NCBI GenBank assembly: GCA_013696835.1
Contig: JACCXV010000008.1
Location: 1 to 6,870 of the forward strand
Origin: Gemmatimonadota bacterium
GTDB lineage: Bacteria; Gemmatimonadota; Gemmatimonadetes; JACCXV01
Length of the DNA: 6,870 bases
Direction of reading: 5' to 3'
Shown in pieces: positions 1 to 6,175 of this stretch. The notes beneath the pieces were generated by a model. The model made no database searches, was not told where the DNA came from, and was given only the letters and a program-made list of their open reading frames with translations. The translations under genes were made by a program, and so were the position numbers. The first letter of the stretch is position 1. Every line of letters begins with the position of its first letter.

Positions 1-717
1 GCCGGCATTCGGTCGGAGGCCGAGGCTGCGGGCTCTCGCCTGCCCGCGCCGACGGCGGCACGCCTGCTGGGCCGCGCCTGGGACGGCCTGGAGGGGGGAA
101 AGCGGATCTTCGACGTTCGCGTCTCGGAGCGCGTGCGCGTGCTGAACGGCGAGGGCGCGATCGTGTACGCCCGCGAGCCGCTGCGCCTGCGGCTGGACGT
201 CTTCGGGCCGCATTCGACGCCCCTGCTGTCGCTCGTGCAGCGGGGCGACAGCCTGGCCGTGCGCCTGCACGAGCAGCGTCGCTTCGTCGAGGGGACGTCG
301 GCCGACCCGCGCTTCGCGGAGCTCACGGAGGGGCGGGCGTTCACGGGCCCGGAGCTCGTCGGCGCGCTGCTGGGCGCCTACGACGCGGACCGGCTCCTGC
401 AGGGCGCGGCCGACACGCTCGCGTGGAGCGCGGGGGGAGAGTGGGTGGTTGCGCTGCTCGAGCGAAATCGCGCGCACCGCTTCACCTACGCGCAGGCCGA
501 CTCCTCCCTGCGTACCTACCGGCAGGAGCGTGGCGGCCGCCTCGCCTACCGCGTGCGCTTCTCCGATTACCGCGCCGTCGCCGGCCGCGCGCGCCCCTTC
601 CGCGTGGAGCTGGAGGACGTGGGAGGGCGGCGCACCGTGCGCGTGGACGTGCGGCGAGAGACCCTGGACCCCGACGTGGACGTGGAGGACGATGCCTTCC
701 GACTTGCTCCCTTCTGA
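1..717 (+). CDS. LolB/DUF4292-like envelope protein, 5' end missing
   Basis: The frame is open from base 1 to a TGA at 715-717, giving 238 visible residues; the true start lies upstream of the window. The visible part looks like the LolA/LolB-type beta half-barrel seen in DUF4292-like lipoproteins. After a short helix come alternating strands with 'LRLRLDVFGP' and 'LLSLVQRGDSLAVRL', and it ends in the acidic stretch 'DPDVDVEDDAFRL', which resembles the usual end of this family. No signal peptide or lipobox can be checked because the N-terminus is missing. The next gene is an LptE-like outer-membrane lipoprotein, with a 26-nt overlap, which supports a role in outer-membrane lipoprotein or lipid handling. 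The family call rests on overall pattern and context, not on a diagnostic motif. A plain 'hypothetical lipoprotein' call would also be defensible. Confidence 0.7.
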   Translation, partial: AGIRSEAEAAGSRLPAPTAARLLGRAWDGLEGGKRIFDVRVSERVRVLNGEGAIVYAREPLRLRLDVFGPHSTPLLSLVQRGDSLAVRLHEQRRFVEGTSADPRFAELTEGRAFTGPELVGALLGAYDADRLLQGAADTLAWSAGGEWVVALLERNRAHRFTYAQADSSLRTYRQERGGRLAYRVRFSDYRAVAGRARPFRVELEDVGGRRTVRVDVRRETLDPDVDVEDDAFRLAPF

Positions 718-1264
718 GCCCGGCAGGAGCCGGGCGGCCGCGCGTGGGCGCCGCTCCGCGTTCGCGCTCGTGTCGCTGCGCGTGCCGCTGATCGCCGTCG
801 GGACTCTGCTGACGGCGCTGGCGGCGTGCGGCTACAGCTTCCGTTCGCAACTGGCTCCGCATCTGAACACGCTCTACATTCCCACGCTCGTGAACGAGAC
901 GAGCGAGTTCCAGCTGACCCAGACCCTCACCGACGCCCTCACCCGCGAGTTCCTGAACCGTTCGTCCCTGCGGCCCGGCACCGAGGACGCCGCCGACGCC
1001 GAGTTGCGCGGCACGATCTCGGGATTCGATGAGCGAGCGGTGACCTTCGAGAGCGGTGAGGACGTGCGGGTGTTCACGCGCCAGGTGGTCATCACCCTGG
1101 ACGTGGAGCTGCTGGACCGCGTCGAGAACCGCACGATCTGGTCGAACCCGAACCTCAGCGAGTTCGGGGAGTTCACCGAGAGCGAAGGACGGGATCGCGG
1201 CGTGGAGCGGGCGATCGTGAAGATCGCCGAGACCATCCTGAGTCATGCGGCACAGGACTTCTGA
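692..1264 (+). CDS. lptE: LptE-like LPS-assembly lipoprotein
   Basis: This 190-residue protein has an Arg-rich N-terminus, a hydrophobic helix and the lipobox LAAC, with the lipidated Cys at residue 46, followed by 'CGYSFRSQLAPHLNTLYIP'. A lipidated Cys-Gly-Tyr start, then 'IPTLVNETSEFQLTQTLTDALTREF' and a later beta-rich 'RQVVITLDVELLD' region, is the LptE pattern. LptE plugs the LptD barrel and helps insert lipopolysaccharide into the outer leaflet of the outer membrane. The ATG at 692 has GGAGG at 684-688, only 3 nt away, and lies inside the upstream gene. In-frame GTG codons at 770 and 782 would give shorter, more ordinary signal peptides, so the start is uncertain. Translational coupling to the preceding gene is likely. 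No lptD is visible here. The symbol is assigned from fold pattern and lipobox, with moderate certainty. Confidence 0.8.
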   Translation: MPSDLLPSEPGRSRAAARGRRSAFALVSLRVPLIAVGTLLTALAACGYSFRSQLAPHLNTLYIPTLVNETSEFQLTQTLTDALTREFLNRSSLRPGTEDAADAELRGTISGFDERAVTFESGEDVRVFTRQVVITLDVELLDRVENRTIWSNPNLSEFGEFTESEGRDRGVERAIVKIAETILSHAAQDF

Positions 1265-1649
1265 GCGCGGCGGGCCGCGACGCGGGGGTTCGCGCGAGCG
1301 CGGCGGCGCGCTGGGCTGCCTCGTATGGCTGCTGCTGCTCGTCGGCGGAGGCTACGTGGCCGTGAAATTCGCAGTGCCCTACAGTCAGTACTGGCGCTTC
1401 AAGGACGCCATGGCCGGCCAGGCGGACGCCGCGGAGGTGTACTCCGACGCGGAGATCAGCCAGTTCCTCGCGGGTACCGCCATCCGCCTCGAGATCCCGC
1501 TTCGCGAGAACGACATCCGCGTTCGCCGCGGGCGGGATGCGATCGAGATCTCGGCCGCATGGAGCCGCGAGGTGGTCCTGCCCCGGTACGCCCGCACGCT
1601 GCGCTTCAATCCGGTGGTGCGCGCTCCGGTCGGCGGGCCGCCCCCGTGA
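1245..1649 (+). CDS. Small single-pass membrane protein, DUF4845-like
   Basis: This 134-residue protein starts with about 20 very basic Arg/Gly-rich residues, followed by one membrane helix at about residues 23-43 ('LGCLVWLLLLVGGGYVAVKF'), so the N-terminus is predicted cytoplasmic. The extracytoplasmic part has a short helical region (about 50-78), then 'NDIRVRRGRDAIEISAAWSR' and 'VVLPRYARTLRFNPVV'. This order of anchor, short helical segment and beta pair resembles DUF4845 proteins, whose function is unknown. The ATG at 1245 overlaps the end of lptE by 20 nt and has no convincing Shine-Dalgarno sequence. The next in-frame start would lie at the end of the membrane helix, so 1245 is preferred. 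The end overlaps the next gene by 4 nt (GTGA). I do not recognise a specific function. Confidence 0.75.
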   Translation: MRHRTSERGGPRRGGSRERGGALGCLVWLLLLVGGGYVAVKFAVPYSQYWRFKDAMAGQADAAEVYSDAEISQFLAGTAIRLEIPLRENDIRVRRGRDAIEISAAWSREVVLPRYARTLRFNPVVRAPVGGPPP

Positions 1650-2197
1650 GCCCGCTCTCGCGCTCGGTCCTGATCCTGAACGGCCACTACGAGCCGCTCA
1701 CCGTCTGCCATGCGAAGCGCGCGCTCGTGCTCGTGTTCCTGGGACGTGCCGAGATGATCGAGGCGTCGGGCCTGGTGGTGCGCTCGAGCGTCGCCGCGTT
1801 CCCTGTGCCTAGCGTCATCCGCGTGCTGCGCGCGATCAGGCCCCACGGCCGCGCCGTGGCGCTCACGAAGAAGAACGTGCTGAAGCGCGACGGCCATCGC
1901 TGCCAGTACTGCGCGTCCGCACACGGCAAGATGACCACTGACCACGTCGTCCCGCGCTCCGCGGGGGGTGCCGACTCCTGGGCGAACCTCGTCTGCGCCT
2001 GCGCCGGCTGCAACCGTCGCAAGGGCAACCGCACGCCCCAGCAGGCCGGCATGCAGCTTCTGCGTCAGCCCTCCGCACCGCGCGGGGTGGGCGCGGTGAT
2101 CCTGCTGGGCGCGCTGCCCGACCCGCGCTGGCGCATCTTCCTGGGGCCACGCCACGTGAGCCTTCTGGACGATCGCCTTGCGGCAGGCATGGCGTGA
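1646..2197 (+). CDS. HNH endonuclease family protein
   Basis: This 183-residue protein belongs to the widespread bacterial HNH family with an N-terminal 'LILNGHYEPLTVCHAKRA' block (about residues 9-26) and a C-terminal HNH nuclease fold. Zinc-binding pairs are visible at C86-x2-C89 and C119-x2-C122. The catalytic region has D99-H100 ('TTDHVVPRSAGG'), N114 and N123 in 'CNRRKGNRTP', so the expected HNH residues are present and the enzyme looks intact. Such proteins are metal-dependent DNA nickases or nucleases of the McrA-like superfamily, but the biological substrate of this stand-alone subgroup is not established. Start GTG 1646 overlaps the preceding TGA in a GTGA junction, typical of translational coupling. 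No methyltransferase or other restriction or phage gene is nearby, so a restriction-modification role is not supported. The family call is firm and the role unknown. Confidence 0.88.
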   Translation: MSPLSRSVLILNGHYEPLTVCHAKRALVLVFLGRAEMIEASGLVVRSSVAAFPVPSVIRVLRAIRPHGRAVALTKKNVLKRDGHRCQYCASAHGKMTTDHVVPRSAGGADSWANLVCACAGCNRRKGNRTPQQAGMQLLRQPSAPRGVGAVILLGALPDPRWRIFLGPRHVSLLDDRLAAGMA

Positions 2198-3209
2198 CCG
2201 CGCGTTGCCGGCCACGCCCCTCAGCTTTCCCCTGGTCGTGATCCAGGCCGCGGGCCCAGAGTCGGACCCACGGTCGGGAAACCTCGTCACGGACGCCGCC
2301 GGGCTCCTCGACCTGGTCCTCGACACGTCCTTCCGGCTCCTCCCGCGGCTCGCGCTGGCTGCGCTCGTTCTCGCCGCGTTCGTGGGCATCTCCTTCATCG
2401 TGCGTGCGCTGCTGCGTCGCGTCTTCGAGCGCGCGCATCTCGAGCGGGACGTGGCCGAAATCCTGCAGACCCTGGCGCGCTACGTGGCCATCGGGCTGGG
2501 CGTCATGCTGGCACTCGAGAACCTGGGACTGAACGTCACGTCGGTCCTGGCCGGTCTCGGCATCGTGGGCATCGCGCTGGGCTTCGCTGCCAAGGACACG
2601 CTGGCCAATCTGATCGCGGGGATCACGATCCTGTGGGACCGGCCGTTCCGCGTGGGCGACCGCATCGAGGTGAGCGGCAGCGAGGGCGTGGTGCAGAAGA
2701 TCACCCTGCGTACCACGCGCCTCGACACACCGCGCAACGAGGTGGTGATCCTGCCGAACCAGAACATGATGACGGAGAAGATCGTGAACCACACGATGCG
2801 GCCCAGCCTGCGCATCGACATCCCGTTCGGCATCGCCTATCGCCATGAGGTCGAGGATGCACGCCGCGTCGTGCTGGCGATCGTGCAGGGAGACGAGAAC
2901 ATCCGCGCAAAGCCCGAGCCGCAGGTCGTGGTGACCGCCCTCGCCGACTCGAGCGTCAACCTCCAGCTGCGTTTCTGGCTCAAGGACCCCCGCCTGGAGA
3001 TCCCCATGGAATTTCGCTACACGGAGAAGATCAAGGCGGCGCTCGATGCGGCCGAGATCGAGATCCCGTTCCCGCAGATGGTCCTGCACGTCGCGGGCGA
3101 GGCCGGGACCGTGCGCGTGCTGCCGGACGGCGGTGCCTCGCGAAGGGGGGGAGGCGAACCGTCCGTGGAAAGGGATGGCGGCGGCGACGATGGCCGAAAC
3201 GGGGCCTGA
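2178..3209 (+). CDS. MscS-family mechanosensitive ion channel
   Basis: Up to 343 residues encode a small-conductance mechanosensitive channel, which opens under membrane tension to release solutes during hypo-osmotic shock. Three membrane segments are visible: about 54-79, about 98-118, and the pore helix at about 121-152 with the Gly/Ala pattern 'VLAGLGIVGIALGFAAKDTL'. The MscS signature follows: 'DRPFRVGDRIEV' (154-165), a beta domain, and 'NEVVILPNQNMMTEKIVNHT' (187-206). A cytoplasmic alpha/beta domain continues to about 307, then a Gly/Arg/Asp-rich tail of about 30 residues. Size and topology match the short MscS class. The start is uncertain: the longest form begins with TTG 2178, overlapping the HNH gene by 20 nt, while TTG 2205 or GTG 2238 would remove 9 or 20 non-conserved residues. 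None has a good Shine-Dalgarno. The next gene follows after 3 nt. Confidence 0.92.
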   Translation: MRQAWRDRALPATPLSFPLVVIQAAGPESDPRSGNLVTDAAGLLDLVLDTSFRLLPRLALAALVLAAFVGISFIVRALLRRVFERAHLERDVAEILQTLARYVAIGLGVMLALENLGLNVTSVLAGLGIVGIALGFAAKDTLANLIAGITILWDRPFRVGDRIEVSGSEGVVQKITLRTTRLDTPRNEVVILPNQNMMTEKIVNHTMRPSLRIDIPFGIAYRHEVEDARRVVLAIVQGDENIRAKPEPQVVVTALADSSVNLQLRFWLKDPRLEIPMEFRYTEKIKAALDAAEIEIPFPQMVLHVAGEAGTVRVLPDGGASRRGGGEPSVERDGGGDDGRNGA

Positions 3210-3212
3210 GCC

Positions 3213-3749
3213 GTGGAGCGTGTCCGCCCCGCGCGCGAGTGCGAGGGGCTCGCAGGTACACTCCCGGTCCTGCGCATCGAGGGACTCGGCCCCGGGGTCG
3301 AGGCCGGGCTCACGCTCGCCGACCGCAACTTCCGTTACCGGGACCGGCTGGATGACCCCTCGGTCTCCGGCGCCTACGCGGAGCTGGAGGCGTTCGCGCG
3401 AACCTTCGGCGGTTGGCGGCGGGCGGAGCAGGTCCATGGTGCGCGCATTCTCCGCGTCGATTCCGAGGGCCCTCTTCCGGACGTAGCGGCCGACGGGATG
3501 ATCGCCGCGCTGGGCGGGGGCGTGCGAGGGGCCGGGCTCCTGACCGTGACGGTGGCGGACTGTGTCCCCGTGTTCCTCTCCTGGCCCGAGGGCTACGGCC
3601 TGCTGCACGCCGGCTGGCGCGGGACGGCGGCGGGAATCATGGAGGAGGGGCTGCGCCTCTCCGGTGCCGATCCGTGCAGCGTGCGCATGCATCTCGGACC
3701 CGCGATTGGCGCCTGCTGCTACGAGGTGGGACCGGAGGTGGTGCGGTAG
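3213..3749 (+). CDS. pgeF: PgeF/YfiH (laccase-domain) protein, N-terminal part, ends at in-frame amber
   Basis: These 178 residues cover the first two thirds of a PgeF/YfiH protein (DUF152, multicopper polyphenol oxidase fold). Known members act as purine-nucleoside enzymes or as editing factors that remove L-Ser misincorporated into peptidoglycan precursors. The metal-binding/catalytic residues are all present: H75 in 'EQVHGARI', C117 in 'VTVADCVPVF' and H132 in 'LLHAGWRGTAAG'. Then comes 'LGPAIGACCYEVGPEVVR', after which a TAG at 3747-3749 stops the frame where family members continue into a helix. The next codons in the same frame encode the missing C-terminal third, so this is one gene cut by a single nonsense codon. 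Start GTG 3213 lies 3 nt after the channel gene. If the TAG is real, the product lacks its C-terminal conserved region and is probably inactive; a sequencing or assembly error is an equally likely explanation. Confidence 0.85.
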   Translation: MERVRPARECEGLAGTLPVLRIEGLGPGVEAGLTLADRNFRYRDRLDDPSVSGAYAELEAFARTFGGWRRAEQVHGARILRVDSEGPLPDVAADGMIAALGGGVRGAGLLTVTVADCVPVFLSWPEGYGLLHAGWRGTAAGIMEEGLRLSGADPCSVRMHLGPAIGACCYEVGPEVVR

Positions 3750-3995
3750 CTCTTCGGCCCGGATCCCGCCGTTTGCGGCGATGCCGTGCAATCCGGGCGC
3801 GACGACCGCAGCATGCTCGACCTGCGGGGGGCCCGCGCCGCACGGGCGGCGGCGCTCGGCGTCGACAGGGCGGCGATCAGCGCCTCGCCGCGGTGCACCG
3901 CGTGCGATGCGCGCCTGCACTCCTTCCGCCGCAGCGCGTCGGGCGTCCCGCGCAGCCTCATGCTGGCCTACATCGGGGTTTCGCCCGCGCCTTGA
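3750..3995 (+). pseudogene. pgeF: C-terminal third of pgeF, same frame, downstream of the amber codon
   Basis: Reading on from the TAG without any frame change gives 'LFGPDPAV', then 'RSMLDLRGARAARAAALGVD', 'SPRCTACDARLHSFRRSASG' and 'SLMLAYIGV' before TGA at 3993-3995. The leucine-arginine helix, the Cys-Thr-x-Cys segment and the 'HSFRR' motif are the standard end of YfiH/PgeF proteins. With codon 179 counted as an amino acid the whole frame is 260 residues, normal for the family. No other stop or frameshift is seen, and codon use matches the neighbours, so decay is very recent, absent (sequence error), or the codon is read through. A GTG at 3786 exists in frame but has no ribosome binding site and would leave out part of the domain, so separate translation is unlikely. 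Confidence 0.8.
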
Positions 3996-4020
3996 TCTTT
4001 CCGCGTCGGCGTGCTAGGAT
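3992..4020 (+). promoter_or_regulatory. Sigma-70-type promoter of the rimP-nusA-infB operon
   Basis: TTGATC at 3992-3997 (first four bases match TTGACA) and TAGGAT at 4015-4020 are separated by exactly 17 nt, with TG at 4012-4013 forming an extended -10. The -35 box overlaps the stop codon that ends the pgeF frame. The predicted start point is around 4026-4028. It is the only promoter-like pair noticed in the window and sits exactly where the envelope/channel gene group gives way to the translation operon. This is prediction from sequence only. Confidence 0.7.
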
Positions 4021-4027
4021 GACCGCC

Positions 4028-4063
4028 ACGTGGGGTGCTCGCCGCCCCGCGTTTTCTTTTTTT
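4028..4063 (+). terminator. Intrinsic terminator in the rimP leader (possible attenuator)
   Basis: ACGTGGGG (4028-4035) pairs with CCCCGCGT (4045-4052) through eight pairs with one G-U. Two further inner pairs (4036-4044 and 4037-4043) leave a 5-nt loop. T-rich sequence follows directly: TTTTCTTTTTTT at 4052-4063. That is a complete Rho-independent terminator on the + strand. It lies after the predicted promoter and before rimP, so it can end read-through from the upstream genes and can also attenuate transcription of rimP-nusA-infB itself. A T tract this long is conspicuous in such G+C-rich DNA. Confidence 0.75.
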
Positions 4064-4092
4064 CAGGCTCTTTGCGGGGTAATGCCCCACGT
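4028..4092 (+). promoter_or_regulatory. rimP leader with mutually exclusive RNA pairings around the start codon
   Basis: Four G- or C-runs can pair in more than one way. Segment A is ACGTGGGG (4028-4035), B is CCCCGC (4045-4050), C is GCGGGG (4074-4079) and D is CCCCACGT (4085-4092). A with B forms the terminator. A with D is a perfect 8-bp match, and B with C is a 6-bp match extendable by two G-U pairs; together they nest and would break the terminator. C with D forms a 4-bp stem with the rimP ATG (4082-4084) in its loop. C also contains the only G-rich sequence that could serve as a Shine-Dalgarno. This is a candidate switch; no known riboswitch class is recognised, and G/C runs in a high-GC genome can pair by chance. 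Confidence 0.45.
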
Positions 4093-4639
4093 TCCTCGCC
4101 ACATGCCCATCCCCCTGCCCGAAATCTCGGCGATCGTCGAGGAGCTGCTCGCCGGGGAAGGGGCCGAGCTGGTCGAGCTGACCGCGGGCGGCTCGCAGCG
4201 CACGCCGCTGCTGCGGGTGTACGTGGATCGGCCCGGTGGCACCTCGGCGGACTTCTGCGCCGCCGTCAGCCGTGGCCTGGAAGCGCGCCTGGACCGTAGC
4301 GGCCTGCTGGGCGAACGCTATACGCTGGAGGTCTCGAGCCCGGGCCTCCACCGCCCGCTGCGGACGCGCCGCGACTTCGAGCGGCTGGTCGGCCATGAGG
4401 TGGAGGTCCGGCACCAGGCTCGGCCCGCTGCCAGCCTGGACGTGATCGGCGTTCTCGAAGAGGTGGTTCGGTCCGACGCCGACCAGGCGTCCTGCGCGGA
4501 CCCTGGCGGATACGAAGTTGTCATCCGGCCGCGCGACGGCCAGCCGGTGCGGATCGCCTCGCGCGAGATCGAGCGGGCCCGGCCGCACCTTGCGGTGGTG
4601 GCGAGGCCACGAATACGAAACGCACGCAGTGAACGCTGA
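4082..4639 (+). CDS. rimP: Ribosome maturation factor RimP
   Basis: This protein of 185 residues (178 if it begins at the second ATG, 4103) is RimP, a cytoplasmic factor that binds the free 30S subunit and promotes late assembly around S12 and the head. The N-terminal alpha/beta domain shows 'LVELTAGGSQRTPLLRVYVD' (30-49). The family signature 'YTLEVSSPGLHRPLRTRRDF' follows at 80-99. The C-terminal SH3-like barrel covers about 100-172 and ends in 'SREIERARPHLAV', with a basic tail. The barrel carries an insertion rich in Asp/Cys at about 130-143. ATG 4082 has GGGG only 2 nt upstream and ATG 4103 has no Shine-Dalgarno, so the start is uncertain. It leads the conserved rimP-nusA-infB operon and is followed 30 nt later by nusA. 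Confidence 0.93.
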   Translation: MPHVPRHMPIPLPEISAIVEELLAGEGAELVELTAGGSQRTPLLRVYVDRPGGTSADFCAAVSRGLEARLDRSGLLGERYTLEVSSPGLHRPLRTRRDFERLVGHEVEVRHQARPAASLDVIGVLEEVVRSDADQASCADPGGYEVVIRPRDGQPVRIASREIERARPHLAVVARPRIRNARSER

Positions 4640-4656
4640 CGACGCACAGAGAACGC

Positions 4657-4662
4657 GAGGAA
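4657..4662 (+). promoter_or_regulatory. Ribosome binding site of nusA
   Basis: GAGGAA lies 7 nt before the ATG at 4670. It is one of the few well-formed Shine-Dalgarno sequences in the window and fixes the nusA start within the 30-nt gap after rimP. Confidence 0.8.
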
Positions 4663-4669
4663 CGCAACG

Positions 4670-6175
4670 ATGACGGTCAACATCCTGGATGCCCTTGGGC
4701 AGATCACTCGCGAGCGGGCGATCAGCCGCGATGAACTGCTCGAGATGCTGAAGTCCGGCCTGGTGGCGGGGATCAAGCGCAAGTTCGGCCCCGAGGCCAA
4801 CGCCGACATCAGCGTGGACCCGGCGACAGGAGGCATCCGCATCTTCCTGGTGAAGGAGGTCGTGGAGCAGGTCGAGAACCCCGAGGCCCAGATCTCGGTT
4901 GACGAGGCGAGCGGGCTGGACCTCGAGGGCAAGGAAGAGGTGAAGGTGGGGGACACGGTCTCGTCCCCCGACTGGGAGATCGAGATCGGAGAGTTCGGTC
5001 GCAATGCCGTGCAGGCCGTCAAGCAGATGATCGTGCAGCGCGTGCGCGAGGAGGAGCGAAACAAGGTGCGGGCGGAGTACGCGCACCGGGTTGGCGAGCT
5101 CCTGTCGGGCACGGTGCAGCAGGTGGAAAAGGGGAACTGCCTCATTTTCCTCAACAAGCAGACGGAAGCCATCCTGCCCGCGCGCGAGCAGGTCCGCCGC
5201 GAGCACTGGCGCCAGGGCGACACCGTGCGTGCCGTGCTGATCGACATCCGCGAGACCACCAAGGGGCCGCAGCTCATCCTCTCCCGGGTCGCGCCACAGT
5301 TCCTCAAGACCCTCTTTCAGCTGGAGGTGCCCGAGATCCTGCAGGGCATCGTGGAGATCCGCGCCCTGGCACGCGAGCCTGGCAGCCGCTCCAAGATCGC
5401 GGTCTACTCGCGCGACGATCACGTCGATCCAGTCGGCGCCTGCGTCGGGCTCAAGGGATCCCGCGTCCAGGCGGTGGTGAGCGAGCTCGCCGGCGAGCGC
5501 ATCGACATCGTGCAGTGGACGGACGAGCCGAAGGCGTTCATCGAGCGCGCCCTCAGTCCCGCGGACGTGTACCGCATCGTGGTGCAGGACGAAGAGACGG
5601 TGGGTGAGAAGGCCGCGACCGTGGTGGTGGCTCCCGACCAGCTTTCGCTGGCGATCGGCCGCTCGGGTCAAAACGTGCGGCTGGCCGCCAAGTTGACGGG
5701 ATACCGTCTCGACCTGATCAGCAAGGAGGAGTACATCGCGCGCGAGAAGGAGATCCTGTTCGGCGGCAAGCGCGACATCTTCAAGCCCGTGCCCCCCGCC
5801 GAGGACGAGTCGGCGCGGCGCGCCGACGCACTGGCGGGAGTGGCGGAGGGTGCGACCGACGGGACGGGTCCGGCATCGAACGGCCAGCCGGATACTGCCT
5901 CCGAGCTCGCGACGCGATTCTCCGGCGGCAACTTCTCGCTGGCCGAAGTGCCCGGCATCGACTCCGCCATGGCCGAGCAGCTCTCCGGCGCCGGCTTCCG
6001 CACGTTCGACGACATCATCGACCTCGAGGAGGCGGACATCCTGGGGGTCCCCGGCATCACGCCGGAAGCCGCTAACGTGTTGATGCGACTCATCGAAGAA
6101 TTGACAGTGGAAGTTGACGACGAGTATGATGACGCGGCGGGAGGCGGGGAGGACGAAGGGAAGGCGAATTCGTAG
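4670..6175 (+). CDS. nusA: Transcription termination/antitermination factor NusA
   Basis: This 501-residue protein is full-length NusA, which binds RNA polymerase near the RNA exit channel and modulates pausing, intrinsic termination and rRNA antitermination. The domains in order are as follows. The polymerase-binding N-terminal domain covers about 1-135, with 'GIKRKFGPEANADISVDPATG'-like features at 34-54. The S1 domain is at about 140-206 ('LLSGTVQQVEKGNCLIFLNK'). KH1 is at about 230-300, with 'DPVGACVGLKGSRVQAVV' and 'GERIDIVQW'. KH2 is at about 301-372, with 'LAIGRSGQNVRLAAKLTGYR'. A low-complexity linker spans about 374-418, and a single helix-hairpin-helix-like region at about 422-478 contains 'VPGIDSAMAEQLSGAGF' and 'LGVPGITPEAA'. 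The tail is acidic. It ends with TAG and overlaps the next gene by about 50 nt. NusA commonly represses its own operon, relevant to the leader terminator at 4028-4063. Confidence 0.97.
   Translation: MTVNILDALGQITRERAISRDELLEMLKSGLVAGIKRKFGPEANADISVDPATGGIRIFLVKEVVEQVENPEAQISVDEASGLDLEGKEEVKVGDTVSSPDWEIEIGEFGRNAVQAVKQMIVQRVREEERNKVRAEYAHRVGELLSGTVQQVEKGNCLIFLNKQTEAILPAREQVRREHWRQGDTVRAVLIDIRETTKGPQLILSRVAPQFLKTLFQLEVPEILQGIVEIRALAREPGSRSKIAVYSRDDHVDPVGACVGLKGSRVQAVVSELAGERIDIVQWTDEPKAFIERALSPADVYRIVVQDEETVGEKAATVVVAPDQLSLAIGRSGQNVRLAAKLTGYRLDLISKEEYIAREKEILFGGKRDIFKPVPPAEDESARRADALAGVAEGATDGTGPASNGQPDTASELATRFSGGNFSLAEVPGIDSAMAEQLSGAGFRTFDDIIDLEEADILGVPGITPEAANVLMRLIEELTVEVDDEYDDAAGGGEDEGKANS

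Noticed and set aside
1863..3920. Long minus-strand open frame of 685 codons opposite the HNH, channel and pgeF genes
   Set aside because: It is rich in Arg, Ala, Gly and His with no recognisable domain and runs antisense to three well-supported families. It is a by-product of high G+C codon bias.
3786..3995. Separate small gene starting at GTG 3786
   Set aside because: Its product is simply the C-terminal part of PgeF in the original frame, without a ribosome binding site.
4019..4081. Upstream in-frame ATG at 4019 that would lengthen rimP by 21 residues
   Set aside because: It lies inside the -10 box, upstream of the predicted transcript start. The added residues would be encoded by the terminator hairpin and T tract, and RimP proteins do not have such an extension.
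4080..4085. TAATGC as an alternative -10 box that would bypass the leader terminator
   Set aside because: The matching -35 region is only a T run, the box overlaps the first rimP start codon, and the upstream promoter fits far better.
4640..4669. Recurrent ACGC/GAACGC words between rimP and nusA that look like a short repeat
   Set aside because: The copies are irregular and only five or six bases long. They do not form a consistent repeat unit beyond what this base composition gives.
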